Origin: a virus
Virus record (IMG/VR): IMGVR_UViG_3300027708_000012
Span: 281,370 to 345,369 of that record
Strand: one strand, 5' to 3'
DNA: 64,000 bases
The first letter of the stretch is position 1. Each line of letters opens with the position of its first letter. A program made the translations under genes and the position numbers. Below are positions 23,511 to 31,542 of this stretch, one piece after another. The notes below the pieces were generated by a model that was not told the DNA's origin, ran no database searches, and worked only from the letters and a program-made list of their open reading frames with translations.

Positions 23511-24604
23511 TTTTTTTTTGATTCTTCTTCGACTTTTGTTTCTTCGCCGTTACTATTAATATATGTTTCACCAACAGCTAAACGTTCTTCAATTGTAGAC
23601 TCTTCTAGTTTAACTTCTTCAACTACGATTGGTGTTTGATCTAATTCACTAATTACAACTGTTGAATCTGCCGTTGTAGTATTATTTGGTACTTCAAATT
23701 CTGGACCAGTTTGTATCCACTCACCACCAGGTTCTCGGACACCTTCAAAGTCTGTTTTAGTTTCTTTAGATTCCTCTACTACAATTGGAGCATTGAAAGC
23801 TTCAGTTAATTCATCTGCTTGATCATCAATCCATGTTTTTTCTTTTTGTTCTCTAGCCCAACCAAATGTCATTTGTGCGGCCAATAGCATGATAACTGCC
23901 AGCGGATCAAAGACAACAACAATTAAAATGATGATCCAAGTTACAGCACGTTCGAGCATCGACTCGTCTGGTGCTCGATCGTAGATAAATGCCGCGATAT
24001 ACTTAATTGGGCCAACTTCGGCTTCGACCTTGCGTACTTCTGCACGTATTGGGGCCGCTTCGTCGTTAAGACTTGCAATAAGTTTCTGTTGGGCTTCAAT
24101 ATCTTTGGCAAGCGCAATGCGGTCTTTCTGTTGACTCTTACGTACAGCGTTGGCTTTGTCCGCACCTTTTTCATCTGTTGAGCGACCCATAATTTGGTCC
24201 ACCGCTTCATCCATCTGTTTAAGTTGCTTCCTGTCAGCTTCGATATTCTCTTTGGCTGTTTTGATTTTCTCATCATATATCGCTATCTTACTTCCAACAT
24301 CACCACTTACTAGTGTTTGATCATTGTGTGCTTTAGAGAGGAATCCGAAGATACCCATTGATGTAATTAACATTAACACAACTACAGCAATGGTCATGTA
24401 ATACTTCATGAAACGTGGAACACGTTCCCAATTTGCTTTTAACCAAGAGGCACAAACAAGTTTACCTACTTCCAGGGCAGAGCCCATGATAATAATCGGA
24501 ATAGCGGCAGCAGAAAAAATAGCGGTGAGACCTACTACGGAATAGTAAATCGCCACCGCTGAGATTGTTAATCCTGTAAGCAGAAGCAAATAAGCTAATA
24601 TCAT
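23456..24604 (-). CDS. Multi-pass membrane protein with coiled coil
   Basis: The 382-residue zero-frame product has three N-terminal membrane helices (about 1-25, 28-50, 65-90), a long charged coiled coil (about 105-200), a further helix near 225-245 (IIILIVVVFDPLAVIMLLAA) and an acidic disordered tail. The pattern resembles uncharacterised membrane proteins of T4-like phages. After codon 365 the frame continues for 17 residues to TAA, but the -1 frame continues much longer. Function unknown; possibly an inner-membrane component. Confidence 0.7.
   Translation of the reverse strand: MILAYLLLLTGLTISAVAIYYSVVGLTAIFSAAAIPIIIMGSALEVGKLVCASWLKANWERVPRFMKYYMTIAVVVLMLITSMGIFGFLSKAHNDQTLVSGDVGSKIAIYDEKIKTAKENIEADRKQLKQMDEAVDQIMGRSTDEKGADKANAVRKSQQKDRIALAKDIEAQQKLIASLNDEAAPIRAEVRKVEAEVGPIKYIAAFIYDRAPDESMLERAVTWIIILIVVVFDPLAVIMLLAAQMTFGWAREQKEKTWIDDQADELTEAFNAPIVVEESKETKTDFEGVREPGGEWIQTGPEFEVPNNTTTADSTVVISELDQTPIVVEEVKLEESTIEERLAVGETYINSNGEETKVEEESKKKTYMIKDQTGKIQVKNKE
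23510..23521 (-). promoter_or_regulatory. Candidate programmed -1 frameshift site
   Basis: The minus strand reads TCA AAA AAA AAG in the zero frame, containing the strong slippery heptamer A AAA AAG. Seven bases later is a small hairpin TGATC-AAG-GATCA. The same 12 bases recur in frame at 38258-38269. Confidence 0.6.
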
Positions 24605-24607
24605 TGA

Positions 24608-25216
24608 TTATGCATTAATAACTGTAGTTGTATCAATTAATGTTACAGTAACTTTACCAAGTAAAGTGGATTGTGTAACATTGGCGTTTGCTGTAACAGC
24701 TTGGTCCGTACCTTCACCAGTAGTTGGATTATAAACACGACCCATTTCTGTAGTACCGTTATACAAGCCAAATGCAACTGCGTTTCTAATCACTTTAGCA
24801 GTTGTGTCCATAGCAACATTGGCGGCATCGTTGCCCACTGTTTCAGCACCAATTTTAGCACCAGTCAATGGGATAAATGAATCTCTATCATACTTAACTG
24901 TAAAAGTTAATGAAGTTGCTTGTGCATCTGCATTAGCTTCAGTAATAGTAACATCTAAAACTTGGCAATCTGCTAGTCCAGACAATTGATTGATTACTTG
25001 TTTAAAACGCAAATTACCACGAGCACGACTCATTGCATGAGCTGTTGTGCTAGGTAAGCTACCTGCAGGGAAAAAGTCCCATGCATTTGGTGTGCATCCG
25101 CCATCTGCATGATTAATATCTGTAGTTGGGAACGCTGTTGAATTAGTCATATCAATTGCAACACGGTAAAAGTTTGGCTGTAATTGGTTTGTATCTTGTT
25201 GAAATCCTGATGGCAT
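24608..25216 (-). CDS. Putative virion protein
   Basis: The 202-residue protein (start MPSGFQQDTNQLQPNFYRV) is rich in Thr, Ala and Asn, has no membrane segment and ends in predicted beta strands. AAGGAG precedes the ATG and both a late octamer and a sigma70-like promoter lie upstream. The sequence character and late promoter suggest a virion component, but no domain is recognised. Confidence 0.55.
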   Translation of the reverse strand: MPSGFQQDTNQLQPNFYRVAIDMTNSTAFPTTDINHADGGCTPNAWDFFPAGSLPSTTAHAMSRARGNLRFKQVINQLSGLADCQVLDVTITEANADAQATSLTFTVKYDRDSFIPLTGAKIGAETVGNDAANVAMDTTAKVIRNAVAFGLYNGTTEMGRVYNPTTGEGTDQAVTANANVTQSTLLGKVTVTLIDTTTVINA

Positions 25217-25239
25217 TATTATGCTCCTTAATTATCTAG

Positions 25240-25247
25240 TATTTATC
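25240..25247 (-). promoter_or_regulatory. T4-type late promoter GATAAATA
   Basis: It lies 23 bases before the ATG at 25216, downstream of a sigma70-like promoter for the same gene. Confidence 0.65.
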
Positions 25248-25266
25248 GCAGTAAGCCTAATGTATT

Positions 25267-25295
25267 ATTCTACACTAGACTATGCGCTAAATCAA
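25267..25295 (-). promoter_or_regulatory. sigma70-like promoter
   Basis: TTGATT (25290-25295), 17 bp, TAGAAT (25267-25272) on the minus strand, upstream of the gene starting at 25216. Confidence 0.6.
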
Positions 25296-25296
25296 G

Positions 25297-25638
25297 TTAT
25301 TTGAATACAATTAATGCTAACATTGCAGCTTGTACAAAGAACCCTAATCCGATGGTTACAATGTTTAACAAGTCCTTTTGTATAGTAGCTTTTAGAAAAA
25401 AGCAGAACAATCCAGCCCAGCTAAAAAGCACCATGTCCACAGGGGGCATTTTTTCAGTTAGCCCTGTTAGAACAGCTAGTTCTGTAGGGATTGTTGCCAA
25501 ATGCAACAAAATTACAGCAACCCAGCCCATTGTTTCTGCACTTACATGGGGGGCATGTGTTTTGACATTTTCTACCCACAAGTTCAAATCAAAAAAGTTT
25601 TGTACACCTGTTTTAATTTTTTCTACAATTGCGTTCAT
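25297..25638 (-). CDS. Three-helix membrane protein, candidate holin
   Basis: The 113-residue protein has predicted membrane helices near residues 37-58, 68-88 and 90-112, with a short charged N-terminus. AAGGAT precedes the ATG. It lies immediately downstream of the SleB-type hydrolase with nine bases between. Size, topology and position next to a lytic enzyme are those of a class I holin, but there is no sequence signature to prove it. Confidence 0.5.
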   Translation of the reverse strand: MNAIVEKIKTGVQNFFDLNLWVENVKTHAPHVSAETMGWVAVILLHLATIPTELAVLTGLTEKMPPVDMVLFSWAGLFCFFLKATIQKDLLNIVTIGLGFFVQAAMLALIVFK

Positions 25639-25647
25639 TTTTAATCC

Positions 25648-26343
25648 TTAATTATAAAATATATGTCGACCAATTTTTGCCACGGGTTTTTTATTCCAAC
25701 CTGGATTTATATAATCTCCGTGAAAGTAAAGTGCTTTCTTTAAATCGGGAAGTCTAAATCCTTCTAACAACACCTTTTTGGCTACTTCCATACTTTCTGT
25801 ATAAATTGGACCGTTCATAGGTTTTTTGGCGCTTGGGCCTTCGCAATACCAACTGAACTGGCAAAGTACTTTTTCATATACTATATTTTTTTGGTAAACT
25901 ACCTTGCAGATATCTCCGGGAAATTGTCCGCTTTCTGCACGGTTAATTGTTACTTGAGCCACTGCTACTTTACCTTCAAAAGGTTCGTACCCGGCTTCAT
26001 GATAGATATTACGAGCTAGACAATCTAATTGAGCTTGTCTCATTTGTGCTGTAATTGGACTCGCTGTTTCTCGAGCTTCTTCTAAATGCTGAAATTTCAG
26101 CAAAACTACGTGTTGGACTGTAAGTCCGATTGCTAGTATAACTAGTAAGTTTACTGCTAATTTGATAATCCGTATCATTTTTTTCTCCTTTACGGTGGAT
26201 GAGGTATCGCTACTACCATCATTGATTATTGCTTGGCTGTGTTTGTTTCTCCTTTTAGTAGCCTTGCCCTCTAAATCTTTAGTGGACAATATATAGTTAT
26301 CCTCTGCTGACAACGGTAAACAACTATTATTATTGTCGACCAT
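25648..26343 (-). CDS. SleB-type cell-wall hydrolase (candidate endolysin)
   Basis: The 231-residue frame has a C-terminal SleB (Hydrolase_2) domain: LARNIYHEAGYEPFEGKVAVAQVTINR with the catalytic Glu in HEAGYEP, then CQFSWYC and LYFHGDYINPGW. A membrane helix lies at about 59-78. There are two plausible starts: ATG at 26343 (GAGG nine bases before) and an internal ATG at 26178 with a much stronger AAAGGAG, giving 176 residues that begin at the membrane helix. The short form would be a signal-anchor endolysin. Confidence 0.82.
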   Translation of the reverse strand: MVDNNNSCLPLSAEDNYILSTKDLEGKATKRRNKHSQAIINDGSSDTSSTVKEKKMIRIIKLAVNLLVILAIGLTVQHVVLLKFQHLEEARETASPITAQMRQAQLDCLARNIYHEAGYEPFEGKVAVAQVTINRAESGQFPGDICKVVYQKNIVYEKVLCQFSWYCEGPSAKKPMNGPIYTESMEVAKKVLLEGFRLPDLKKALYFHGDYINPGWNKKPVAKIGRHIFYN

Positions 26344-26346
26344 GCT

Positions 26347-26736
26347 TTAACGCCTCATACGAGCGATATCAACTGCTTCCTCATCGCTAAAAATTGGCAC
26401 GGCATTGCTTTTGTGCATGGTTGCAATACCTTTTACCTTGGTTCCTGTATAAACTTTTGGTGCAGACAAAGTAGCATTACCGCCGGTGTCTACACTTTTG
26501 AGATGAGATGTAGTATCACGACCTTCGGGAATTTTCAAACTATAATGCCCACTCAAACTGGGTGCTTTCAAAGCACGAGTACGTTTCTTTTCTTCTGCCT
26601 CGATGCCCCATTTCTTTTGGAGCTCTTTCCAAGATTCGTCCAATTCTCTAGCCTTTCGTGCGTGTTCTGCCGATGCGAATTTCTGTTTGCCCTTCTTCTT
26701 GCCATTAAGGCTAAGACTAGGGTGATGCAAATGCAT
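26347..26736 (-). CDS. Basic phage protein of unknown function
   Basis: The 129-residue protein is Lys-rich with a helical central part (FASAEHARKARELDESWKEL) and a C-terminus ending FSDEEAVDIARMRR. The ATG at 26736 is used because the TTG at 26754 lies inside the ribosome-site region. It is driven by a perfect sigma70 promoter 38 bases upstream, so expression is probably early. No family is recognised. Confidence 0.6.
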   Translation of the reverse strand: MHLHHPSLSLNGKKKGKQKFASAEHARKARELDESWKELQKKWGIEAEEKKRTRALKAPSLSGHYSLKIPEGRDTTSHLKSVDTGGNATLSAPKVYTGTKVKGIATMHKSNAVPIFSDEEAVDIARMRR

Positions 26737-26773
26737 ACTCAAAATATTCTCCAAAAGTTATAACAATACTAGT

Positions 26774-26802
26774 ATTATACTAGATTATACTATTACTGTC
26801 AA
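26774..26802 (-). promoter_or_regulatory. Consensus sigma70 promoter
   Basis: TTGACA (26797-26802), 17 bp, TATAAT (26774-26779). A second TATAAT-like hexamer lies within the spacer. Confidence 0.85.
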
Positions 26803-26808
26803 ACAGGT

Positions 26809-27135
26809 TTATACTCGAAAACTTTCACCGCAACCGCAACGGTCACGTTCATTTGGATTGATAAAATCAAATCCTTCATTGAGTCCATTGCGGACCCAGT
26901 CCATTGTTAGTCCGTTTAAGTAGACAAATGACTTTTCATCTACTAATACTACAAAATCATTTTGAGCAAAGTTGATTACTCCAACTTCATGTTCGTAGCT
27001 GTCTACATATTCTAGAACATATGCTAATCCGCTACATCCAGTGGTTCTAACACCTATGCGTATTCCAACGCCTTTACCACGACGTTCTAAAGTTTGTTTA
27101 ATTTTTTTACTTGCCGTGTTGGTTATATTAATCAT
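26809..27135 (-). CDS. A-type iron-sulfur carrier (IscA-like)
   Basis: The 108-residue protein has the HesB/IscA pattern with all three ligand Cys: TTGCSG (Cys34) and RCGCGES (Cys100, Cys102). It carries or transfers Fe-S clusters. It overlaps the end of the halogenase gene by eight bases and is the last gene of the carbamoyltransferase-IscU-halogenase-IscA operon. Confidence 0.92.
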   Translation of the reverse strand: MINITNTASKKIKQTLERRGKGVGIRIGVRTTGCSGLAYVLEYVDSYEHEVGVINFAQNDFVVLVDEKSFVYLNGLTMDWVRNGLNEGFDFINPNERDRCGCGESFRV

Positions 27136-28273
27136 TTATTAAATTATTTAATCTTGGATATAAATCTAAGTTTCCTAAATTTAATTTTAAATTCCAATAT
27201 TCCCACATTGCATATTGAATTTCAAATGCAGGGACACTTGGATCAATAATTTTTAATAACTCTCTAAACTTAGGATCTTCTGCTTTTGATAATATATGAT
27301 TGTATGCCGATAGTCTAGCATGTTTCCAAAATGCAGTATTATATTTGTTTGAACTAAAATAATGCAATAAAATTATTGTTTCAATTTCTGAAACTAGTTG
27401 GAGGAAATAATTATTAACCGCCTCAACCGGGACATTATTATTCCATTGATCATAGGCAAGTTGCTGAACTTTAGTAGAAAGCCATAATGGAGTAGTTTCC
27501 ATAGGTTCTAAAAACATACTTGCACTACCATTGTATACTATTCGTTTAGTAAAATTTTCTTTACGAAAGTAATTTTTCCAAGAAAATGTGCCAGTGTTCT
27601 CGCTAGGTATTAATTGGTATTCTTCAAAGACATTAACAACATCGTCTTTGATGTCATCGACATTATTAATATCTGTATTATATACATACCCAACAGCACA
27701 CCTGTTTTGCAACGGTACACAAAACACCCACCCGTATGGTCTAGCAATAGTCAGTGTTTCATTAAACTTAGGGTAATCCCAGTAACACTGAGTTATATAA
27801 GCGCCGTTTACTGGGATTGAACTAGTAGTCGAATAATCATCAAAATTTGTTGGCCTGCCTGAACAATCAATTACAAAGTCAGAATCTATATCTTCATTTG
27901 CAATATTTTTATCAATAAGTTTTATTCTTGGATTAGTCGATGCATAGTTAACTATATATTCTTGTAGTTTAACAGCATTAAAATGATATCCTACAGCAGG
28001 TGGTGCAAAATAATTTAAAATAGGTTTTTCTGAAAACCCAATTTTTTTAACACCTGTTTTAAAAGTACCATCTATTAAATGCAAATCACTATGTGTAAAT
28101 CCAAATAAATCGTGAAGCTGTTGTGTAAATCCAACAAAGCCGCCTTCACCTACTGGTTGCGGCTTTATATTGCTGTCAAAGTACCAGTCTATTTCCCAAT
28201 CGGTGTATTTTAGAAAATGTCCCACATTCATGCAACCTGCGGTGCCTTTTCCAACTATGGCTAATTTTTTCAT
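27128..28273 (-). CDS. Flavin-dependent tryptophan halogenase-like protein
   Basis: The 381-residue protein starts with a dinucleotide-binding VGKGTAGCMNVGHFL and contains GWVFCVPLQNRCAVGYVY, corresponding to the GWxWxIPL-R-x-GYVY segment of the Trp_halogenase family, and a C-terminal helical region. The catalytic Lys and the second flavin-halogenase motif are not clear by eye, so it may be a related flavin monooxygenase. Its ATG overlaps the iscU stop. Similar genes occur in some T4-like phages; the substrate is unknown. Confidence 0.72.
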   Translation of the reverse strand: MKKLAIVGKGTAGCMNVGHFLKYTDWEIDWYFDSNIKPQPVGEGGFVGFTQQLHDLFGFTHSDLHLIDGTFKTGVKKIGFSEKPILNYFAPPAVGYHFNAVKLQEYIVNYASTNPRIKLIDKNIANEDIDSDFVIDCSGRPTNFDDYSTTSSIPVNGAYITQCYWDYPKFNETLTIARPYGWVFCVPLQNRCAVGYVYNTDINNVDDIKDDVVNVFEEYQLIPSENTGTFSWKNYFRKENFTKRIVYNGSASMFLEPMETTPLWLSTKVQQLAYDQWNNNVPVEAVNNYFLQLVSEIETIILLHYFSSNKYNTAFWKHARLSAYNHILSKAEDPKFRELLKIIDPSVPAFEIQYAMWEYWNLKLNLGNLDLYPRLNNLIND

Positions 28274-28650
28274 TTGTGTTTTTCTTTATAGTCTGCTATT
28301 GCAGCTTTGATAGCATCTTCTGCTAGAATTGAACAATGTATCTTTACAGGCGGGAGTGCAAGCTCTTCTGCGATCTGGGAGTTTTTAAGGTTAACAGCAT
28401 CATTAATATGCATACCCTTAACCCACTCTGTAACCAACGACGAACTGGCGATTGCTGAACCGCATCCATATGTCTTGAAACGAGCATCTCTAATAATACC
28501 ATCTTTGTCTACCTTTATTTGTAGTTTCATTACATCACCGCAGGCTGGTGCTCCAACCATTCCAGTTCCTATACCATCTTCATCTTTGGCAAAAGAACCT
28601 ACATTTCGGGGATTTTCGTAATGATCTATTACCTTGTCTGAATATGCCAT
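28270..28650 (-). CDS. IscU-like iron-sulfur scaffold
   Basis: The 126-residue protein keeps all three scaffold Cys at the E. coli positions (Cys37 in PACGDV, Cys63 in YGCGSA, Cys106 in IHCSIL) and the LPPVK motif that HscA recognises. It should be a working Fe-S scaffold that uses host IscS and HscA/HscB. AAAAGG precedes the ATG. With IscA it gives the phage part of an Fe-S assembly line, perhaps for NrdAB support or the ferredoxin-dependent steps encoded nearby. Confidence 0.94.
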   Translation of the reverse strand: MAYSDKVIDHYENPRNVGSFAKDEDGIGTGMVGAPACGDVMKLQIKVDKDGIIRDARFKTYGCGSAIASSSLVTEWVKGMHINDAVNLKNSQIAEELALPPVKIHCSILAEDAIKAAIADYKEKHK

Positions 28651-28655
28651 TGTAA

Positions 28656-30290
28656 TTAACCTTTTGTTATTAATTTATTTACCTCGGGGAGATAAAGGTA
28701 TTTAATTCCTGATCTCCTCAAAGTGCTTAATGCATCATCAATTGTTTCTACTAAGGGTTCTCCTCCTAAATTAAAACTAGTATTAAATAAAATTGGAACA
28801 CCAGTTTGATTATTAAACTCAGTTATCAAATTATAAAAATGAAAATTTTGTTCAATATTAATTGTTTGTACTCGACACGTATTATCCACATGTACAATGC
28901 TTGGTATTTGATTTTTCTTATTTTCTAAAACATTCACAGCATACATCATAAATGGACTGTTAGACGTGTTACGCATATCAAACCATTCGTGTACATGCTC
29001 TTCTAATACAGTTCCGGCAAACGGCCTGTACCATTCTCTTCCTTTTACACGATTAACAATGTCTTTACCTTGTTGTACTCTAGGGTCGAACAAAATACTA
29101 CGATTGCCTAATGCACGAGGTCCAGCTTCTGAACCTCCTTGAAATATAGCTACTATATTTTCAGAAACTAATAGATTAACAATGTCCGAGTAACTAACTG
29201 TTTGCTCAGTTTCATTTGATTCTAATTTATAATTGTAACTAGGAGTTGGACCTAGACAAAAAGATAATTGTTTATTTGGAGTCGTATTATTAGTAGTACT
29301 ATAATAAGCCAGTTTAGCTATACCTATACTTTGCCCCCCATCGTGCGCAGGAGGGTCTATGAATACATTAACGTCTTTAGGAATGTGTTTTAAATATTCA
29401 TAATTAGCTACACAATTTAATGCATAGCCGCCTGATATTACTAAATTTTTAGAATTGGATAATTTAAGTGCGGTTAAAATTAAATCAGTGGCTACTGATT
29501 GAGTAGATTGCTGTACAGCATAACAAAGATTGGCCGCATCATATTGTTCTACTTCGTCAAGGAATGGCGCAGCATACATTGCTGTATTAGGCCTAAACAA
29601 CTGTTTGTTAGGTGTTTTTTTACCGTTAACAGTTACATATATTTGTGGAATAGTTTCATCGTTCTTTCCGTACGAACTTAATCCCATTGCCTTGCCGCAC
29701 TCTAAATTTGTATGCCCTAAAGCAATACTTAGTGCAGAGTATATACTGGCAATACCTTGCTCATTAGCAAAGACTTTTTCTTCGTGAAACTTAGTAAGTT
29801 GATTATAGTTATTTCCAAACTTTTTATATATAGATGTAAATGTTTTTGGAAATTTTGCTAGATATATGCTTTCAACTTCGTATCCGGCTTTGCCAGCTTG
29901 GTCTAATTCGATATATTTTCCAGCAGCATCTATAACTACACATACCGCTTGGTCAAAACCAGAACTATAAAATCCACTGGTTGCATGATATAGATGATGC
30001 TCACCATTATTAAACACTTGCCTGTGATTGTCAATTAATCCAAGTTTTAAGGCAAATTTAATAAACGGGCCTGCTTCATTTGTAGTATCTGATGACCCTA
30101 CAGATATGGCTAGACAATCTACTTTATTCGTGTATTCAAGAACTTTAAGTAGTCCTAAGAATGGACTATCGTCGTATTTTTTTCGACTTAGTCTTTCTTC
30201 TTCTACATAAAAAACAATATTACCATTTTTAAGTAAACAAGTAGATGCGTTATGCCCTGTACTTATACCTACAATCCAGTTGTCACGCAT
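28656..30290 (-). CDS. Carbamoyltransferase (NodU/TobZ/HypF family)
   Basis: The 544-residue protein has both domains: an N-terminal Kae1-like ATPase-fold part (GISTGHNASTCLL, EEERLSRKKYD, HHLYHATSGFYSSGF) and a C-terminal YrdC-like extension (PRALGNRSILFDPR, KGREWYRPFAGTV, FNTSFNLGGEPLV). It should transfer a carbamoyl group from carbamoyl phosphate to a hydroxyl of a sugar or small molecule. It heads the operon containing IscU, halogenase-like and IscA genes, suggesting tailoring of one compound or surface group. Confidence 0.92.
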   Translation of the reverse strand: MRDNWIVGISTGHNASTCLLKNGNIVFYVEEERLSRKKYDDSPFLGLLKVLEYTNKVDCLAISVGSSDTTNEAGPFIKFALKLGLIDNHRQVFNNGEHHLYHATSGFYSSGFDQAVCVVIDAAGKYIELDQAGKAGYEVESIYLAKFPKTFTSIYKKFGNNYNQLTKFHEEKVFANEQGIASIYSALSIALGHTNLECGKAMGLSSYGKNDETIPQIYVTVNGKKTPNKQLFRPNTAMYAAPFLDEVEQYDAANLCYAVQQSTQSVATDLILTALKLSNSKNLVISGGYALNCVANYEYLKHIPKDVNVFIDPPAHDGGQSIGIAKLAYYSTTNNTTPNKQLSFCLGPTPSYNYKLESNETEQTVSYSDIVNLLVSENIVAIFQGGSEAGPRALGNRSILFDPRVQQGKDIVNRVKGREWYRPFAGTVLEEHVHEWFDMRNTSNSPFMMYAVNVLENKKNQIPSIVHVDNTCRVQTINIEQNFHFYNLITEFNNQTGVPILFNTSFNLGGEPLVETIDDALSTLRRSGIKYLYLPEVNKLITKG

Positions 30291-30303
30291 TTACTCGCTC
30301 ATA

Positions 30304-30615
30304 TTAATTTGGTACTGCTACGATTTTTCTAGTATTAGTTTGTGGATCGATCATTTCTTCCCAATGATATCCTAATGGCGGTGTTTGCACATAGGGTTGA
30401 GGTTGTTGTATAATTACAGGCGGTTGTTGAACAACAACTTGCTGATTGGCACGATTAATTTCGTAACCAATTACTCCACCAATAATTAACGGTGCAACCC
30501 AATTACCGCCACTGTAATAACCACCACCACGATAGTAACCACCATGATGGTGCCATTGTGCGTTAGCCGACCCTACTACTGCCAATAATGACAAAGCTAA
30601 AATTAACTTTTTCAT
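30304..30615 (-). CDS. Small exported Gly/Gln-rich protein
   Basis: The 103-residue protein has a clear signal peptide (MKKLILALSLLAVVGSANA, then QWHHHGG), a Gly/Tyr-rich stretch, a short hydrophobic glycine-zipper-like segment (APLIIGGVIGYEI) and a Gln/Pro-rich tail with a conserved-looking GYHWEEMIDPQTNTRK end. It is likely periplasmic or outer-membrane associated. No known role. A late-type octamer and AAAGGAG precede it. Confidence 0.65.
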   Translation of the reverse strand: MKKLILALSLLAVVGSANAQWHHHGGYYRGGGYYSGGNWVAPLIIGGVIGYEINRANQQVVVQQPPVIIQQPQPYVQTPPLGYHWEEMIDPQTNTRKIVAVPN

Positions 30616-30659
30616 AATATACTCCTTTAAGCGTATACTAATATAACGCCTTAGGCTAA

Positions 30660-30667
30660 TATTTAGT
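30660..30667 (-). promoter_or_regulatory. T4-type late promoter AACTAAATA-like
   Basis: ACTAAATA on the minus strand, 44 bases before the exported Gly-rich gene. Confidence 0.45.
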
Positions 30668-30671
30668 TGAC

Positions 30672-30866
30672 TTACTTTGGTTCTTTACGTGCGTTTTTAA
30701 CTGCGGTAACATCGTTACGAGTTTCTTTACACAATTTTGCCAAATCTTGGCAAGCCTTACGAACACGAGTGCCAGCTGCGCCGACTTCTTTATCATAAAA
30801 CTTTTCGAAGTCTGCTTCCATTGCTTCTACGATTGCTGTAAATTCTGCGTATTTGTTTTGAGCCAT
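30672..30866 (-). CDS. Histone H1-like (Hc1-type) DNA-binding protein
   Basis: The 64-residue protein has the Hc1 pattern: EFTAIVEAMEADFEKFYDKEVGAAGTRVRKACQDLAKL followed by a Lys/Arg tail. FEKFYxKxxxAAGTRxRK matches small histone-H1-like proteins of bacteria that condense DNA. In a phage it may compact phage or host DNA, or be packaged. It has its own sigma70-like promoter, suggesting early expression. Confidence 0.75.
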   Translation of the reverse strand: MAQNKYAEFTAIVEAMEADFEKFYDKEVGAAGTRVRKACQDLAKLCKETRNDVTAVKNARKEPK

Positions 30867-30906
30867 TTTAATAATCCTTTATATTAAGTACGAATACTTA
30901 TGCTGT

Positions 30907-30935
30907 AGTATACAGCAAATTAAAATAAATGTCTA
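30907..30935 (-). promoter_or_regulatory. sigma70-like promoter of the Hc1-like gene
   Basis: TAGACA (30930-30935), 17 bp, TATACT (30907-30912) on the minus strand. It overlaps the end of the PAAR gene. Confidence 0.65.
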
Positions 30936-30936
30936 G

Positions 30937-31242
30937 TTAATTGGCAAACACGTTGCCGGATCCGGATGTTATTGCGCCGCCGTCTGTTGAGTCGCCTACT
31001 CTGGCAACACCAACTCCTCCCACAAACACAGTTCCGGATCCGGCGTTAATTGCAGCCGCATGTTGCGCTGAACAATTACGGCCACCATATCTATGGGTAA
31101 CTGTAGGATTCCCTACACATTCAATAGGAATTCCATTTGCAAAAACTTTGGCGCCTGCACCGGTTGGTCCTGTGATAGTCGTGGTACCATCACAACCATG
31201 TCCGGTTGTTGTTGGGTCACCTTGTCTTGCTATAGCTGGCAT
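30937..31242 (-). CDS. PAAR-repeat tail-spike tip protein
   Basis: The 101-residue protein has PAAR-type motifs: MPAIARQGDPTTTGHGC, KVFANGIPIECVGNP and VFVGGVGVARVGDSTDGGA, with paired His/Cys able to hold the metal ion. It should cap the central spike of the contractile tail, like T4 gp5.4. This is strong evidence for a myovirus. The late octamer ends five bases before the ATG with no ribosome site. Confidence 0.93.
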   Translation of the reverse strand: MPAIARQGDPTTTGHGCDGTTTITGPTGAGAKVFANGIPIECVGNPTVTHRYGGRNCSAQHAAAINAGSGTVFVGGVGVARVGDSTDGGAITSGSGNVFAN

Positions 31243-31247
31243 ACAAA

Positions 31248-31255
31248 TATTTATG
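31248..31255 (-). promoter_or_regulatory. T4-type late promoter CATAAATA
   Basis: Five bases before the PAAR ATG at 31242, predicting a leaderless mRNA. Confidence 0.7.
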
Positions 31256-31541
31256 CTAGGGCAATTCCCGTAGTGGACTCAATAAATTGATCAGCAAATT
31301 GTTTGTCAGTTGGCTCTGCTACTGTTACTGTTGATTTTTGTAATTTAATTTCTTTATCAGGACTTACCGTAAACAAGTATGGCATTAGTCCTGGTCCTTT
31401 TGGGCCCATTCCGATAACCTGTGGATTTTTTAATTTATAATGTAACGGACCGTCTTCTACTAACTTGGCAACCAGCTCTTCGCCACTTGTTAGTTTGAGT
31501 GTAACTACTTCGCCTTCTGCGAAACCTTTTGAAATAAACAT
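31251..31541 (-). CDS. Small beta-barrel (Sm/SH3-like) phage protein
   Basis: The 96-residue protein contains GEVVTLKLTSGEELVAKLVEDGPLHYKLKNPQVI, which looks like the strand-turn-strand core of an Sm-like or SH3-like barrel and resembles conserved small proteins of T4-like cyanophages. An RNA-binding (Hfq-like) role would be speculation. The ATG at 31541 follows AAAAGG and two bases separate it from the glutaredoxin stop. Confidence 0.55.
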   Translation of the reverse strand: MFISKGFAEGEVVTLKLTSGEELVAKLVEDGPLHYKLKNPQVIGMGPKGPGLMPYLFTVSPDKEIKLQKSTVTVAEPTDKQFADQFIESTTGIALA

Positions 31542-31542
31542 A

